Shown: one piece after another, positions 53,055-62,512 of the stretch
How positions within the stretch are numbered: position 1 is the first letter of the stretch
How the letters are laid out: each line of letters opens with the position of its first letter
Source: Clostridium psychrophilum
GTDB lineage: Bacteria > Bacillota > Clostridia > Clostridiales > Clostridiaceae
NCBI RefSeq assembly: GCF_018861705.1
Contig: NZ_JAHLEC010000001.1
Span: 124,001 to 188,000, forward strand
Length of the DNA: 64,000 bases
Direction of reading: 5' to 3'
The notes under the pieces: model-generated
What the model saw: the letters and a program-made list of their open reading frames with translations, nothing else
What the model was told of the DNA's origin: nothing
Databases searched by the model: none
Position numbers and translations under genes: made by a program

Positions 53055-53090
53055 AAGTAGCATATTTAAAATTAAAATATGCTACTTTTG
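53055..53090 (+). terminator. Terminator after the coiled-coil gene
   Basis: AAGTAGCATATTT/AAATATGCTACTT stem of 13 bp, short AT loop, followed by TTG. It lies about 135 bp past the stop. Confidence 0.75.
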
Positions 53091-53181
53091 TGATTTAAAC
53101 TAATAATAAAAAAAAATTGTAATCGCATGTGTTGAATTGTAGGTTGCATTTATATAATTAAAATATGAAAGTTGTGATGAA

Positions 53182-55884
53182 ATGAAAAAAGAAACGAAAT
53201 TTACTAGATATACTGTTCTATTAGGAATTATGTTAGCTATATTTTTAATAATAATTGTAAAATTATATTATTTACAAGTAATAAATGGAAAGTATTACAA
53301 AGCTACAGCAAATGCTAATGCTCATAAGGTAATTACAGTAGAAGCACCAAGAGGGCTCATAACGGACAAAAATGGAATAAGCCTTGCAAATGAAGTATTA
53401 GGTTATAACCTTACATACACAGATACCGTTGATGCCGGTAATAAGTTATTTGCATCATTACAAAAGGTATTTCAGATTTTGGATCAAAATAAAGAAGTAC
53501 AAACGGATAGTTTTGCTCTTAAAATTGCACCATACAGATTTCAATTTAGTTCAAGTGATTCTAAGGGAATACAAGTCCTACAAATAAGGTTTCTAAAAGA
53601 TAGAGGATTTCAAGATAGTATATTAAAATCAAAATTTAGTAATAAAAAAGAAGCAGATTTAACCTCAGCTGAAGTAACTGAGCTTAATAATGAGCTGCTA
53701 AAATTAACTCCAGAGCAAGTATATAATACACTTCTTAATAATTATGGTGTAATAAAAGGAATTTCAAGTTTGAATATACAAGGAACGCCAACCGTAATAA
53801 GAAGATATTTAGTTGTAAAAGATGCTATAAAAATGAATGGTTTTTCTAAATACAAACCAATTACCATTGCAACTAATATAAAAAAAGATACATCACTAAT
53901 ATTAGAACAAAGTCTTTCAGAATTACCCGGAATTAAGGTTGAAAATCAACCTATGAGACAATATCCATATGGACAACTTGCTTCATCCGTTTTGGGCTAT
54001 ATAAACAAAATAAGTCCTGCTGATAAAGCGAAATATGTAGCAAAGGGTTATGACACAAGTAAAGACTATGTTGGAACCAATGGAATTGAAGCTGCAATGG
54101 AAAATACCCTCAAAGGAGTTAATGGAGGAGTAGAAGTAAAAGTTGATAGTCAGGGCAAGGTAACTAATGAATTTACTAGTAAAAAGGCAACTCCTGGTAA
54201 TAATGTCCAACTTACAATAGATGCAAATTTACAATACAGCACAGAAAATGCATTAAATGTTGAGATGAAATCATTACGAAGTAGAGGAACGGTTAATGAT
54301 TTAAATGTAACAAATGCAACAAGAGGAGCCGCTGTTGCCATTGATATTCACAGTGGTAAAGTACTCGCACTTGCTAGCATGCCAGGTTACAATCCTAACG
54401 ATTTCTCTACATCAGAAGGACTAACTGAAGCTCAATCAAAGAAATATTTTAATCCAGACTATGAAAAAATGGCAAAAGCTCAGGGAAAATCGCAAAGCTT
54501 AATTAATTATATGTTTCCAATAGACACAAGCATTAAGGGAAATACCACAATAAGAAAGGATAAGTTTGATTACTATCCAAAATATTTATATAATTATGCA
54601 ACTATGTCACTTATTCCTTCAGGATCTACATTTAAGCCAATGACCGCAATTGCAGGTCTTGAATCTGGTGTTATAGATGGGTCTACCACTTACAATGATG
54701 TAGGTAGTTTTGATATAGGTGGCGGTCATTTAGATCATTTCTATTCAGATGGAGCACTTGGAGTAGTAAATGTAGTAAGTGGACTAGCAAAATCCAGTAA
54801 CCCATTCTTTATGAATGTAGGTGGTTTATTAAGAACAAAATTTGGAGATGACGTTTTAGCTAAATATGCATGGATGTTTGGACTAGGAGCTGATCCTAAA
54901 ACAGTTAACCCTGGTACAGGAATAGAAATAAACGAGAATTTTGGGCAAGTATATAATACGGCATCCCAGAAAAACTTGTCAGCATCGCAATATCTTTTGA
55001 CTATTGAGGATGATTTAACTAAGGGTGTCTCTGGAACAAGCACAAAATTTCCTCCAATAGATTTATATGATAGAACTAACGATGCTAATATTGTTTATAA
55101 TGGTAAAAAGCTTTCAGAAATTAAAACGAAAATTAAAACTAATATAAAAAATTCAGTGAAAAATGGAACTTTTTCTAGTAAAAACTATACCAGCTTATTT
55201 AATCAATTAATTGCTACTGATCCTAAATATAAAAACAAGAAATTTACTGCTGCCAATATTAAAGCTATTGTAGCAGATGTAAACTACCAAGCAGTACAAG
55301 CAGGACATGGTTCTTTAAGTTATCCATACAATATGTATATTGCAAGTATTGGTCAAGGTATGGATAATTTTACACCACTGCAAATGGCAAACTATATCGC
55401 AACCATTGCAAATGGCGGAACAAGATATAAACTTCATTTAGTTGATAACATAAAAGATTCTAATGGGAAGTTAATATCTCAAGTAAAACCTGTGGTAATA
55501 GACAAAGCCAAATTAAGTGCCAAAACTAGAGCTTTAGTTATGCAAGGTATGAATAACGTTACAGGTGCAGGCGGTGGTACTGATGGTACTGCATCTAAAG
55601 CACTTGGTGATTTTCCTATAGCTACAGGTGGTAAAACAGGTACCGCACAATTTAATGAATCCGCAGTGCAAAATAAAGTGGGTAGAGGAGATTATGGATG
55701 GTATGTAGGTTATGCACCAGCAAAAAATCCTCAAATTGCAATATCTGTAGTTATATTTGATGGTGGTTATGGTAGTGATGCTGCAACTGTCGCTAAAGGA
55801 ATGTATGAGAGTTATTTTAAAAATGATCCTCGTATGGCGAAGTATAAAAACAAATACGATATAAAATTAAAACGCATTAATTAA
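53182..55884 (+). CDS. Large class B penicillin-binding protein (PBP2/MrdA type)
   Basis: A 900-residue transpeptidase for cell elongation or sporulation. N-terminal membrane segment (about 12-32), dimerisation/pedestal domain with the VEAPRGLITDKNG motif near 53-65, and the transpeptidase domain with SxxK Ser482-Lys485 (IPSGSTFK), SxN Ser538-Asn540 (KSSNPFF) and KTGTA near 818-822. A 130-residue insertion between SxN and KTG (about 610-740, Lys/Thr/Asn-rich) makes it longer than usual PBP2 proteins. RBS GTTGTGATGAA is weak. A strong terminator follows. Monocistronic; the catalytic partner SEDS protein is not adjacent. Confidence 0.93.
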   Translation: MKKETKFTRYTVLLGIMLAIFLIIIVKLYYLQVINGKYYKATANANAHKVITVEAPRGLITDKNGISLANEVLGYNLTYTDTVDAGNKLFASLQKVFQILDQNKEVQTDSFALKIAPYRFQFSSSDSKGIQVLQIRFLKDRGFQDSILKSKFSNKKEADLTSAEVTELNNELLKLTPEQVYNTLLNNYGVIKGISSLNIQGTPTVIRRYLVVKDAIKMNGFSKYKPITIATNIKKDTSLILEQSLSELPGIKVENQPMRQYPYGQLASSVLGYINKISPADKAKYVAKGYDTSKDYVGTNGIEAAMENTLKGVNGGVEVKVDSQGKVTNEFTSKKATPGNNVQLTIDANLQYSTENALNVEMKSLRSRGTVNDLNVTNATRGAAVAIDIHSGKVLALASMPGYNPNDFSTSEGLTEAQSKKYFNPDYEKMAKAQGKSQSLINYMFPIDTSIKGNTTIRKDKFDYYPKYLYNYATMSLIPSGSTFKPMTAIAGLESGVIDGSTTYNDVGSFDIGGGHLDHFYSDGALGVVNVVSGLAKSSNPFFMNVGGLLRTKFGDDVLAKYAWMFGLGADPKTVNPGTGIEINENFGQVYNTASQKNLSASQYLLTIEDDLTKGVSGTSTKFPPIDLYDRTNDANIVYNGKKLSEIKTKIKTNIKNSVKNGTFSSKNYTSLFNQLIATDPKYKNKKFTAANIKAIVADVNYQAVQAGHGSLSYPYNMYIASIGQGMDNFTPLQMANYIATIANGGTRYKLHLVDNIKDSNGKLISQVKPVVIDKAKLSAKTRALVMQGMNNVTGAGGGTDGTASKALGDFPIATGGKTGTAQFNESAVQNKVGRGDYGWYVGYAPAKNPQIAISVVIFDGGYGSDAATVAKGMYESYFKNDPRMAKYKNKYDIKLKRIN

Positions 55885-55908
55885 AAGTTATGACATTAAT
55901 AGCAAATA

Positions 55909-55946
55909 AATAAGTCTACATTCTTTAAAAGAATGTAGACTTATTT
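55909..55946 (+). terminator. Terminator of the large PBP gene
   Basis: Stem AATAAGTCTACATTC and complement, 15 bp or more, with a 6-nt loop and TTTTTT after it. Confidence 0.9.
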
Positions 55947-56101
55947 TTTCTTTAAACTAGAGTCTACTAAATAAATGTTGTTAAAACAATGTACAATAAT
56001 TATTTTAGTGTAACAATTTTGAAAATAAACACATAGTTTATATTGTAAAACAAATATAATCTTGACTATCAACATAACTAATTTGAAAGGATTGAATAAA
56101 A

Positions 56102-56965
56102 ATGACTAAGCAGAGTTCTGCTTTATTGTCTATAGTTTCTAATACTGTATTAATAATTTTTAAAGTTATAGCCGGAATATTAATGGGCTCAGTTAGTGTT
56201 ATTTCTGAAGCAATCCATTCTTCTATAGATCTTTTGGCGAGTATTATTGCCTTTTTCTCCATTAAAATATCCTCCAAAGCTGAAGATAAAGGTCACCCTT
56301 TTGGACATGGTAAATATGAAAATGTATCTGGTTTTGTTGAGGCGTTATTAATTTTACTTGCTGCTGCTCTAATAGTATATCAAGCCATAAAACGAATGTT
56401 TGAAGGTGGAGCTGTAGAAAATATAAGTCTAGGTATATTTGTAATGTTAATAGCCTCTGCAATTAATTTTGTTGTTTCAATGATTTTGTTAAAGACAGCC
56501 AGGAAAACCGATTCTATTGCCCTAGAGGCTGATGCTATGCATCTTCTAACAGATGTATATACATCCATTGGGGTAGTAATCGGGCTTTTACTCTTAAAAG
56601 TAACGAAGATACCAATTATTGATTCAATTACAGCTATTGTTGTTGCAATACTAATAGTTAAGACTTCTATAGATTTAATCAAAAAATCTTTGAATGATTT
56701 AGTAGATTGCAAACTTCCAGATGATGATATTTCAAAGATAGTAATCATACTTAACTCTCACAACGAAATCACTAAATACCATAACTTAAGAACTCGCAAA
56801 AGTGGAAGCACGCGAGAAATTGATGTGCATATCCATGTTGTAGAAAATGCCTCACTAATTGATGCCCATAAGCTCTCAGATGAAATTGAAGACGAACTAA
56901 AAAATGTTTTCCCTGGAGATTCATATGTAATGATTCATCTAGAACCAGAAACCGTCGTTAAATAA
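56102..56965 (+). CDS. Cation diffusion facilitator (CDF) metal transporter
   Basis: Proton-driven export of divalent metal ions (Zn, Fe, Mn or Co). The 287 residues have six membrane helices and a cytosolic C-terminal domain. Metal-site motifs: AIHSSIDLLASI near 39-50 and EADAMHLLTDVYTSIGV near 141-157 (the x-x-H-x-x-x-D pair), with the loop GHPFGHGKYENVSG near 63-76. The C-terminal half (about 205-287) has the ferredoxin-like fold HYHN/DVHIHVV pattern (REIDVHIHVVENASL). RBS AAAGGATTGAATAAAA. Which metal is carried cannot be told. Faces the amidase gene convergently over a shared terminator. Confidence 0.92.
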   Translation: MTKQSSALLSIVSNTVLIIFKVIAGILMGSVSVISEAIHSSIDLLASIIAFFSIKISSKAEDKGHPFGHGKYENVSGFVEALLILLAAALIVYQAIKRMFEGGAVENISLGIFVMLIASAINFVVSMILLKTARKTDSIALEADAMHLLTDVYTSIGVVIGLLLLKVTKIPIIDSITAIVVAILIVKTSIDLIKKSLNDLVDCKLPDDDISKIVIILNSHNEITKYHNLRTRKSGSTREIDVHIHVVENASLIDAHKLSDEIEDELKNVFPGDSYVMIHLEPETVVK

Positions 56966-56985
56966 CATTTATTATACTAATAAAA

Positions 56986-57030
56986 TAAAAGGACATAGAA
57001 AGTAATTGTTCTCTCTATATCCTTTTTAAA
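56986..57030. terminator. Bidirectional terminator between CDF and amidase genes
   Basis: AAAAGGA-CATAGA and TCTATATCCTTTT form the stem; T-rich on both sides. Confidence 0.75.
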
Positions 57031-57055
57031 ATATATTTGTATAACTAATGATAAG

Positions 57056-58063
57056 TTATTTTAGTGCATTGTAGATTCCATCTGCCAATCCGTTAGCTAT
57101 CTTAGCCTGGTAAGCATTTGTATTAAGCAATTTGTCTTCACTAACATTAGATAAAAAACCCATTTCTACTAAAATAACAGGAACCTTTGACCAATTAAAT
57201 CCTGTCATATCATCTCTTTGCATAACACCTCTATTATTCATGCCAACATCACTAACAAGGCTTTTAAAAACTGTTTCTCCATAACTTTTACTTGTATTAT
57301 ATATTGCATTAGTGTTTTTAGTATCTGAAGGAACAAGCATTGATGCACCTTTCGCGGATGTATTATTATTCGAATCTGCATGAATTCTTATAACTAAATC
57401 TGCCTTAGCTTTATTTCCAACCTCAGCTCTTGCAATATTACCGAGCATTAAACTATTTTGAGTTTTAGTCATTATAACAGTGTAACCTTTTGCTTGTAGC
57501 AAACTTCTTAACTTTACTGCTACTGCCATATTAACCACATACTCTGGAGTTCTTGAATTAATGCCTTGTGCTCCACCTGGTTCCTTTACTTTCATTATGC
57601 TTGAACCTGGAGCTTCTGGTTCTTTTACGCTACTACTAATACTAGCATGACCTGGATCTATTACAACAACCTTCTTAGATGCTCCATTTGAACTCTTCTT
57701 ATATTCATCAGTTTTAACTGCGGATGCCTTTATAGCTTCAGTCTTAACTGCAGTTGCCTCTTTTTTTGCTTTTGATTTTTGGGCTGCCGCTTTTATCACT
57801 GACGCTTTCTTTAATTTTATAGCCTCCGATTGCTTTGCTATTTTATCTTCTTCTTCCTTTTTCTTTGCAACTTTCGAAAGTGTTGCTTCTTCTTGTATTT
57901 CTTTATTTTTTGCAGCACTACTTAAGGTTTTGTTCTGCTGATTTATTTTTATGGTCTGTACTGATTGGTTATGTTTTTTTATAGAATAGTTTGTACCATA
58001 CAAAACTCCACCTATAACAAATAGACACACAAAAGCTAATATAATTTTCCTTTTCTTTAACAT
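57056..58063 (-). CDS. N-acetylmuramoyl-L-alanine amidase (Amidase_3) with coiled-coil linker
   Basis: Zinc amidase cutting stem peptides from glycan strands. 335 residues: N-terminal membrane anchor or signal (about 5-25; IILAFVCLFVIGGVLYGT), a long Lys/Ala/Glu-rich coiled coil (about 40-125) and the catalytic domain (130-335). Zinc ligands and catalytic Glu: His in VVIDPGHAS, Glu in NSRTPEYVVNM, His in VIRIHADSNNN and Glu in VEMGFLSNVSEDK. CwlC/CwlD-like enzymes have this core; the coiled coil is unusual for CwlD. RBS AAGGGGGATCATA. Could act in division, sporulation or cortex maturation; context does not decide. Confidence 0.88.
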   Translation of the reverse strand: MLKKRKIILAFVCLFVIGGVLYGTNYSIKKHNQSVQTIKINQQNKTLSSAAKNKEIQEEATLSKVAKKKEEEDKIAKQSEAIKLKKASVIKAAAQKSKAKKEATAVKTEAIKASAVKTDEYKKSSNGASKKVVVIDPGHASISSSVKEPEAPGSSIMKVKEPGGAQGINSRTPEYVVNMAVAVKLRSLLQAKGYTVIMTKTQNSLMLGNIARAEVGNKAKADLVIRIHADSNNNTSAKGASMLVPSDTKNTNAIYNTSKSYGETVFKSLVSDVGMNNRGVMQRDDMTGFNWSKVPVILVEMGFLSNVSEDKLLNTNAYQAKIANGLADGIYNALK

Positions 58064-58323
58064 TATGATCCCCCTTGTATATATATTTTTTAAAAAATAA
58101 TTTCTAATATTTTCCTATTGATCAGTTAACAATTAATACAAATGTAATTATAGCAGATAATCCTATAAAATAAAAAATATTTTGTATCCATTTATATCCA
58201 ACTTATACACAATATCGTCTTAATTATGTTTTATATATTAAATTCCAAGCATCTCATAGTATTACAAACTAATAAAAAACCTAAAATAATAATATTAAAA
58301 TTATTAAAAAAGGAGGACTTTTA

Positions 58324-58701
58324 ATGGACAACAATATTTACAATAATGAAGACCGTTATAAAATAGAAAAAGCTAATAGAATTGAGGCACTCGAAAATAT
58401 AATACAAAATCATACTAGAACGGAAAGACATTTAGAAAAATTTTCAGATATAAATTCATTAGAAAAATATAGTAACACAATAATAAAACAAGTTTCAAGA
58501 GAAGATAACATTGAAAATTTAGAAGAGAAAATTTTAAATAATGGGCAAAGAAACTCTGCTAATATAGAAGAGTTAGAAAAAAATTATAATTTTGCAAAAG
58601 GATATATAAATCATAATAAAGATCATATGGATCCACAAGCTTTGAAAAATATGGAAGAAAGACAGCAAAATAGAAGAGCTGAAATGAATGAATTAACTTA
58701 A
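58324..58701 (+). CDS. Small hydrophilic protein, possibly spore-associated
   Basis: 125 residues, no signal peptide or membrane segment, strongly charged and rich in Asn, Glu and Lys, helical throughout: MDNNIYNNEDRYKIEKANR, then LENIIQNHTRTERHLEKFSD and a C-terminal ALKNMEERQQNRRAEMNEL. The lack of Cys and the Asn/Glu/Lys bias resemble small acid-soluble, Tlp-like spore proteins, but no family signature is certain. RBS AAAAAGGAGGACTTTTA is among the strongest in the window, suggesting high expression. A terminator follows at 58738-58777. Function not assigned. Confidence 0.65.
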   Translation: MDNNIYNNEDRYKIEKANRIEALENIIQNHTRTERHLEKFSDINSLEKYSNTIIKQVSREDNIENLEEKILNNGQRNSANIEELEKNYNFAKGYINHNKDHMDPQALKNMEERQQNRRAEMNELT

Positions 58702-58737
58702 CATCTAGGATTTCTTATATTATTAAATTTTTTAAAA

Positions 58738-58777
58738 AAATAGAAAAGTTAGTAATTAAATATTACTAGCTTTTCTA
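58738..58777. terminator. Bidirectional hairpin terminator
   Basis: TAGAAAAG-TAGTAAT with ATTACTA-CTTTTCTA, one mismatch, A/T runs on both sides. Confidence 0.8.
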
Positions 58778-58783
58778 TATTTG

Positions 58784-58858
58784 TTAAATCATCTCCTGGG
58801 TCGCTTCATCAGCTTCGAAGAAGATGGCAGACTTGAAGCTTCCAAAATGTTGTTAAAC
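58784..58858 (+). repeat. Structured repeat, short copy (subfamily B)
   Basis: TTAAATCATCTCCTGGGTCG, then GAAGATGGCAGACTTGAAGC and TTCCAAAATGTTGTTAAAC, matching the ends of copy 27915-28044. The right end includes the stop codon of the convergent-side Cof-type gene. Confidence 0.83.
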
Positions 58859-59683
58859 TGCTAAGTCTTCTTGTTTATCACTATTTAAGATAAATTTATT
58901 GATAATAAATGCTACCCCATCTTCCTCATTTGTTTTAGTTATAAAATCAGCAGCTCTTTTAACTTCTGGAAATGCGTTACCCATTGCAACTCCAAGTCCA
59001 GCATATTTAATCATATGAATATCATTTCCAGCGTCCCCTATACATATAACTTCTTCCTGTTTAATGTTTAATTCTTCAGCAAGTGCTGAAACACCTGAGC
59101 CCTTATTAACAGATTTAGGAAGAAATTCTAGATAAAAAGGTGCACTTCTAACTACTGTGTATTTACTACTTATTTCTGCAGGGATTTTTGTCATTACTTC
59201 ATCTATAATATCTGACTTATCTACAAACATTACTTTAACTATAGTAGTACTTGGATCTACATCCTCAACAGGACTTATTTTGCATGTAATACCATTCCAG
59301 TGTGATTCTTGCCTAGTATATTCATTGTCTTTAGGAGAAATCACTGAATTCTCAGTTAGCGCATGTATATTTACCTCTAACTCTAAACTAAGCTTGTACA
59401 AACTTTTATAATCTTCAAGAGTTAATGTTGTTTTAGATATTATTTTACTACCTTCAGTACTTTGAACAAGTGCTCCATTAAACGCTACAGCATAATTATT
59501 CTCTGAAATTAAATTAAGCTCTTTTAAATATTTTTTAAACCCAACTAATGGTCTTCCTGATGCTAATACAATTTTCACTCCATTTTTTGTAGCTTGTTGT
59601 ATTGCATCATAATTAGCCTGGGAAATTTTCTTTTCCTCATTTAATAATGTTCCATCCATATCGATTGCTATTAATTTATACAT
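58853..59683 (-). CDS. Cof-type HAD-IIB phosphatase
   Basis: Haloacid-dehalogenase hydrolase with C2B cap, dephosphorylating sugar phosphates or related metabolites. The 276 residues have motif I IAIDMDGTLLNEE (nucleophile Asp8, Asp10), motif II VLASGRP near 40, motif III Lys in KGSGVSALAEEL near 194 and motif IV CIGDAGNDIHMIKYAGLGVAMGNA near 212-235. RBS GGAGGTATTAATATATAA. Family members (YidA, YwpJ, YkrA-like) overlap widely in substrate, so none is assigned. The stop codon falls inside the end of repeat 58784-58858. Confidence 0.92.
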   Translation of the reverse strand: MYKLIAIDMDGTLLNEEKKISQANYDAIQQATKNGVKIVLASGRPLVGFKKYLKELNLISENNYAVAFNGALVQSTEGSKIISKTTLTLEDYKSLYKLSLELEVNIHALTENSVISPKDNEYTRQESHWNGITCKISPVEDVDPSTTIVKVMFVDKSDIIDEVMTKIPAEISSKYTVVRSAPFYLEFLPKSVNKGSGVSALAEELNIKQEEVICIGDAGNDIHMIKYAGLGVAMGNAFPEVKRAADFITKTNEEDGVAFIINKFILNSDKQEDLAV

Positions 59684-59880
59684 TTATATATTAATACCTC
59701 CATGTAAATACTTTTCTTATAAACAACAAGTATATCATAAAATTTTATAAGTAATGGATTTCATGCTTTATAAATATTAAATTAATTTTTAAATTTAAAA
59801 ATAAATAATGACATTTTTACATAATTAGGATAATATAATACTATTATACCATAATGTGTAAAAGGGGAGGCTTCAATATA

Positions 59881-62211
59881 ATGATAAAAAAAGAGAAACC
59901 ATTAACCATAACTCTATCTATCATTATATTAGCCTCTTTGTTATATGTTATATTATGTTTAAATAAATTAATTATGCCAAATACATCGCCGCCTATTAAT
60001 TCTAATAAGGGAGTACTTGAACTTTCAAATTATGATTTTAATAAAAGCGGGTATACAACTCTTAACGGACAATGGAAGTTTTACTGGAAACAATTATTAT
60101 CTCCAAAAGATATTGCTACAAAAACTCCATCTTATATAGATATGCCAGTTGCATGGAATAAATATAATAAAAATTATAGTTCTTCTGGATATGCTACATA
60201 TAGTCTAAATATAAAATTAAATTCTAAATATAAAAATACTCTTTTAGGTATAAGCGTTCCCTCGATGTTATCTTCCTATAAATTATGGGTAAATGGAAAC
60301 CTCTTCTCATCCAATGGTGTTGTTGGTCCAACAAGTTTTTCGGAAATACCTAAGTCTGTACCCATAACGAGTTATTTTATGAATAATAATAAACAAGTTA
60401 ATTTAGTACTTCAAGTATCCAACCATAACTTTCGCGATGGAGGCATCCTAAACAAAATTTATTTAGGCACTGAATCCCAAATGATGAATAAAAGAGAGAC
60501 TTCTATTGCTCTTAATTTCTTTTACTTTGGTGTATTACTTATAGTAGGCTTATATCACCTTTGGTTATATATTTTTGCAACAGAAGATTACTTCAAACTT
60601 TATTTTGGAGCTTTGTGCATAATTACATCCTTAAGAACCTTAATTGTTGGCAATGGCTATATCTTATCTATATATAATAACTTAACTTATAGCTTTGACA
60701 TTAAATTAGAATATATAACTTTTTATGCTGCAGTCTATTTTATGCTAAGTTATATATGTATGGTTTTTAAGGACATTTACTCAAAAATTATCAACATAAG
60801 TTGCAAACTTTTTTGCTCCGTTTTTATAATTTCTACTATTTTCATTTCACCACTACTTGCTTCAAAAATCATTATCATATTTAAATTATTTATTTTTTGT
60901 ATGATTTTATATGATACTTTTATTGTGTTAAAGACATATCATAACAAAACGAAAAAGCTCATATTTATTTTTCTTGCTTGCTTAATGACCATTATAATAA
61001 TTACAATGTCCTTATTAAATTATATAGACATAAATAGAATCAATAATTATTTTCTATTAGCATCTTTTATTTTCATACTCTTAAATGCTTTTTGCTCTGC
61101 CAAAAATGAATCTAAAGCATGCATAAGGATTAAAAATTTGTCTAAGGAAAAAGAAAATTTTCTCTTATCAGGAAAACTTTATGAAGCTACATATCTCTTA
61201 AATTCCACTTTAAATTTAGACGAAGTTTTAGATAAACTATTAAAATCTTTAAAAACTCTAGTACCTTACGATAGTGCATCATTTTTTATGGAAGAGAATA
61301 ACCAGTTTACTATTACTGCAGCATATGGTTTTAAAAACGCAGATGGCATTTACAAAATATGTATTAGCAAAGATGATGATGAATTATTTAAAGAAATATA
61401 TCAAACTAACACTACCTTATTAGTTACAAATGTTAAAGAAGATCCTCGTTTTACTCATTATATAGGTGTGAGCAATATAAAAAGTTGGATGGGTATACCT
61501 ATAATTTTCAAGAACAAAATTATAGGCATTTTAACACTCGATTCAATTAAAAATGACATTTATACTAGCTATCATTGTGACATAGCATTATCCTTTGCCT
61601 TTCATGCAGGAATGGCTATAGAGAATGCTAAATTACACGGTAAAGCTAAGAAACTAGCATGCATAGACTCTCTAACTAATTTGTACAACAGACGTAGGTT
61701 TTTTGAACTGGCAAATATAAGTTTTAATAATGCGAAAAAATCGTTTAAACCTATTTCATCTATCATGATTGATATTGACGATTTCAAGAAGATAAATGAT
61801 ACCCTAGGTCATCATACCGGTGACTTAGTATTAAAGCGTCTTTCTAAAGTCTGTTCTGAAATTTTAAGTGATGATAATATTTTAGGTCGCTTTGGTGGTG
61901 AAGAATTTATGGTATTATTACCTAATACCTCATTTAAAGAAGCCGAAATGGTTGGAGAAAATTTACGAAGTGCTATAGAAAACAATCCTCTGATTGTTAG
62001 AAAATCTGATTCAATAACTATCACCTCGAGTCTTGGTGTTGCATCCATTACTCCTACAATGCAAAATATAGATTTTTTATTCATCTCTGCAGACAAAGCT
62101 ATGTATAGGGCAAAAGCTCTTGGTAAAAATAAAGTTATGTCAATAAATTTAGATCTTGAGAATGCAAAAAAGTATAAAGACATCCGTAATGATTTTCAAA
62201 CAGAGCTCTAA
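59881..62211 (+). CDS. Diguanylate cyclase with 7TMR-DISM and GAF sensor domains
   Basis: A 776-residue membrane sensor making c-di-GMP. Order: short membrane anchor (about 12-33), extracellular jelly-roll sensor (50-205; GQWKFYWKQLL, WNKYNKNYSSSGYATYSL in part), seven membrane helices (about 215-410), GAF domain (about 445-590) and GGDEF domain (about 615-770) with the active-site GRFGGEEF (GGEEF 672-676) and DSLTNLYNRR. The product-inhibition I-site RxxD, expected just upstream of GGEEF, reads SDDN, so feedback inhibition is likely absent. The ATG at 59881 follows AAAAGGGGAGGCTTCAATATA. The stop codon lies two bases before the long-palindrome element. Confidence 0.93.
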   Translation: MIKKEKPLTITLSIIILASLLYVILCLNKLIMPNTSPPINSNKGVLELSNYDFNKSGYTTLNGQWKFYWKQLLSPKDIATKTPSYIDMPVAWNKYNKNYSSSGYATYSLNIKLNSKYKNTLLGISVPSMLSSYKLWVNGNLFSSNGVVGPTSFSEIPKSVPITSYFMNNNKQVNLVLQVSNHNFRDGGILNKIYLGTESQMMNKRETSIALNFFYFGVLLIVGLYHLWLYIFATEDYFKLYFGALCIITSLRTLIVGNGYILSIYNNLTYSFDIKLEYITFYAAVYFMLSYICMVFKDIYSKIINISCKLFCSVFIISTIFISPLLASKIIIIFKLFIFCMILYDTFIVLKTYHNKTKKLIFIFLACLMTIIIITMSLLNYIDINRINNYFLLASFIFILLNAFCSAKNESKACIRIKNLSKEKENFLLSGKLYEATYLLNSTLNLDEVLDKLLKSLKTLVPYDSASFFMEENNQFTITAAYGFKNADGIYKICISKDDDELFKEIYQTNTTLLVTNVKEDPRFTHYIGVSNIKSWMGIPIIFKNKIIGILTLDSIKNDIYTSYHCDIALSFAFHAGMAIENAKLHGKAKKLACIDSLTNLYNRRRFFELANISFNNAKKSFKPISSIMIDIDDFKKINDTLGHHTGDLVLKRLSKVCSEILSDDNILGRFGGEEFMVLLPNTSFKEAEMVGENLRSAIENNPLIVRKSDSITITSSLGVASITPTMQNIDFLFISADKAMYRAKALGKNKVMSINLDLENAKKYKDIRNDFQTEL

Positions 62212-62212
62212 A

Positions 62213-62413
62213 CTAGAAATTTAATTAAGAAATTCTAATCTTTTGCTTATATAAAATTCTTTAACGCTCACATTCGGCGTCCTGCCTCAGGTTCACTAGC
62301 CTGCCTCAGGGTAGTTCTCTGGGGGACATAACAATTATTAATTGTTATGCAACCTGTGCAGGCTTACGAGAATTTTATAAACTCAAAAGAAGAATTTCTA
62401 AACTAAATTTCAA
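62213..62413 (-). repeat. Long-palindrome element, copy 2
   Basis: Inverted relative of 38309-38576: arms CTAGAAATTTAATTAAGAAA and the corresponding TTCTAAACTAAATTTCAA, inner ATAAAATTCT pairs, two CCTGCCTCAGG boxes around TTCACTAG, TAGTTCTCTGGGGGA and the palindrome ATAACAATTATTAATTGTTAT (62328-62348, quoted as core). The outermost arms of copy 1 are not present here. It begins 2 bp after the diguanylate cyclase stop. Confidence 0.82.
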
Positions 62414-62512
62414 TAGTTTCTTCGTATCTGTTTGCAAATCATTATGGATAAATCCTATACTTTTTTATTATGCTAAATGACTTTGGAACAAATTATTGAC
62501 TAATTTTAATCA

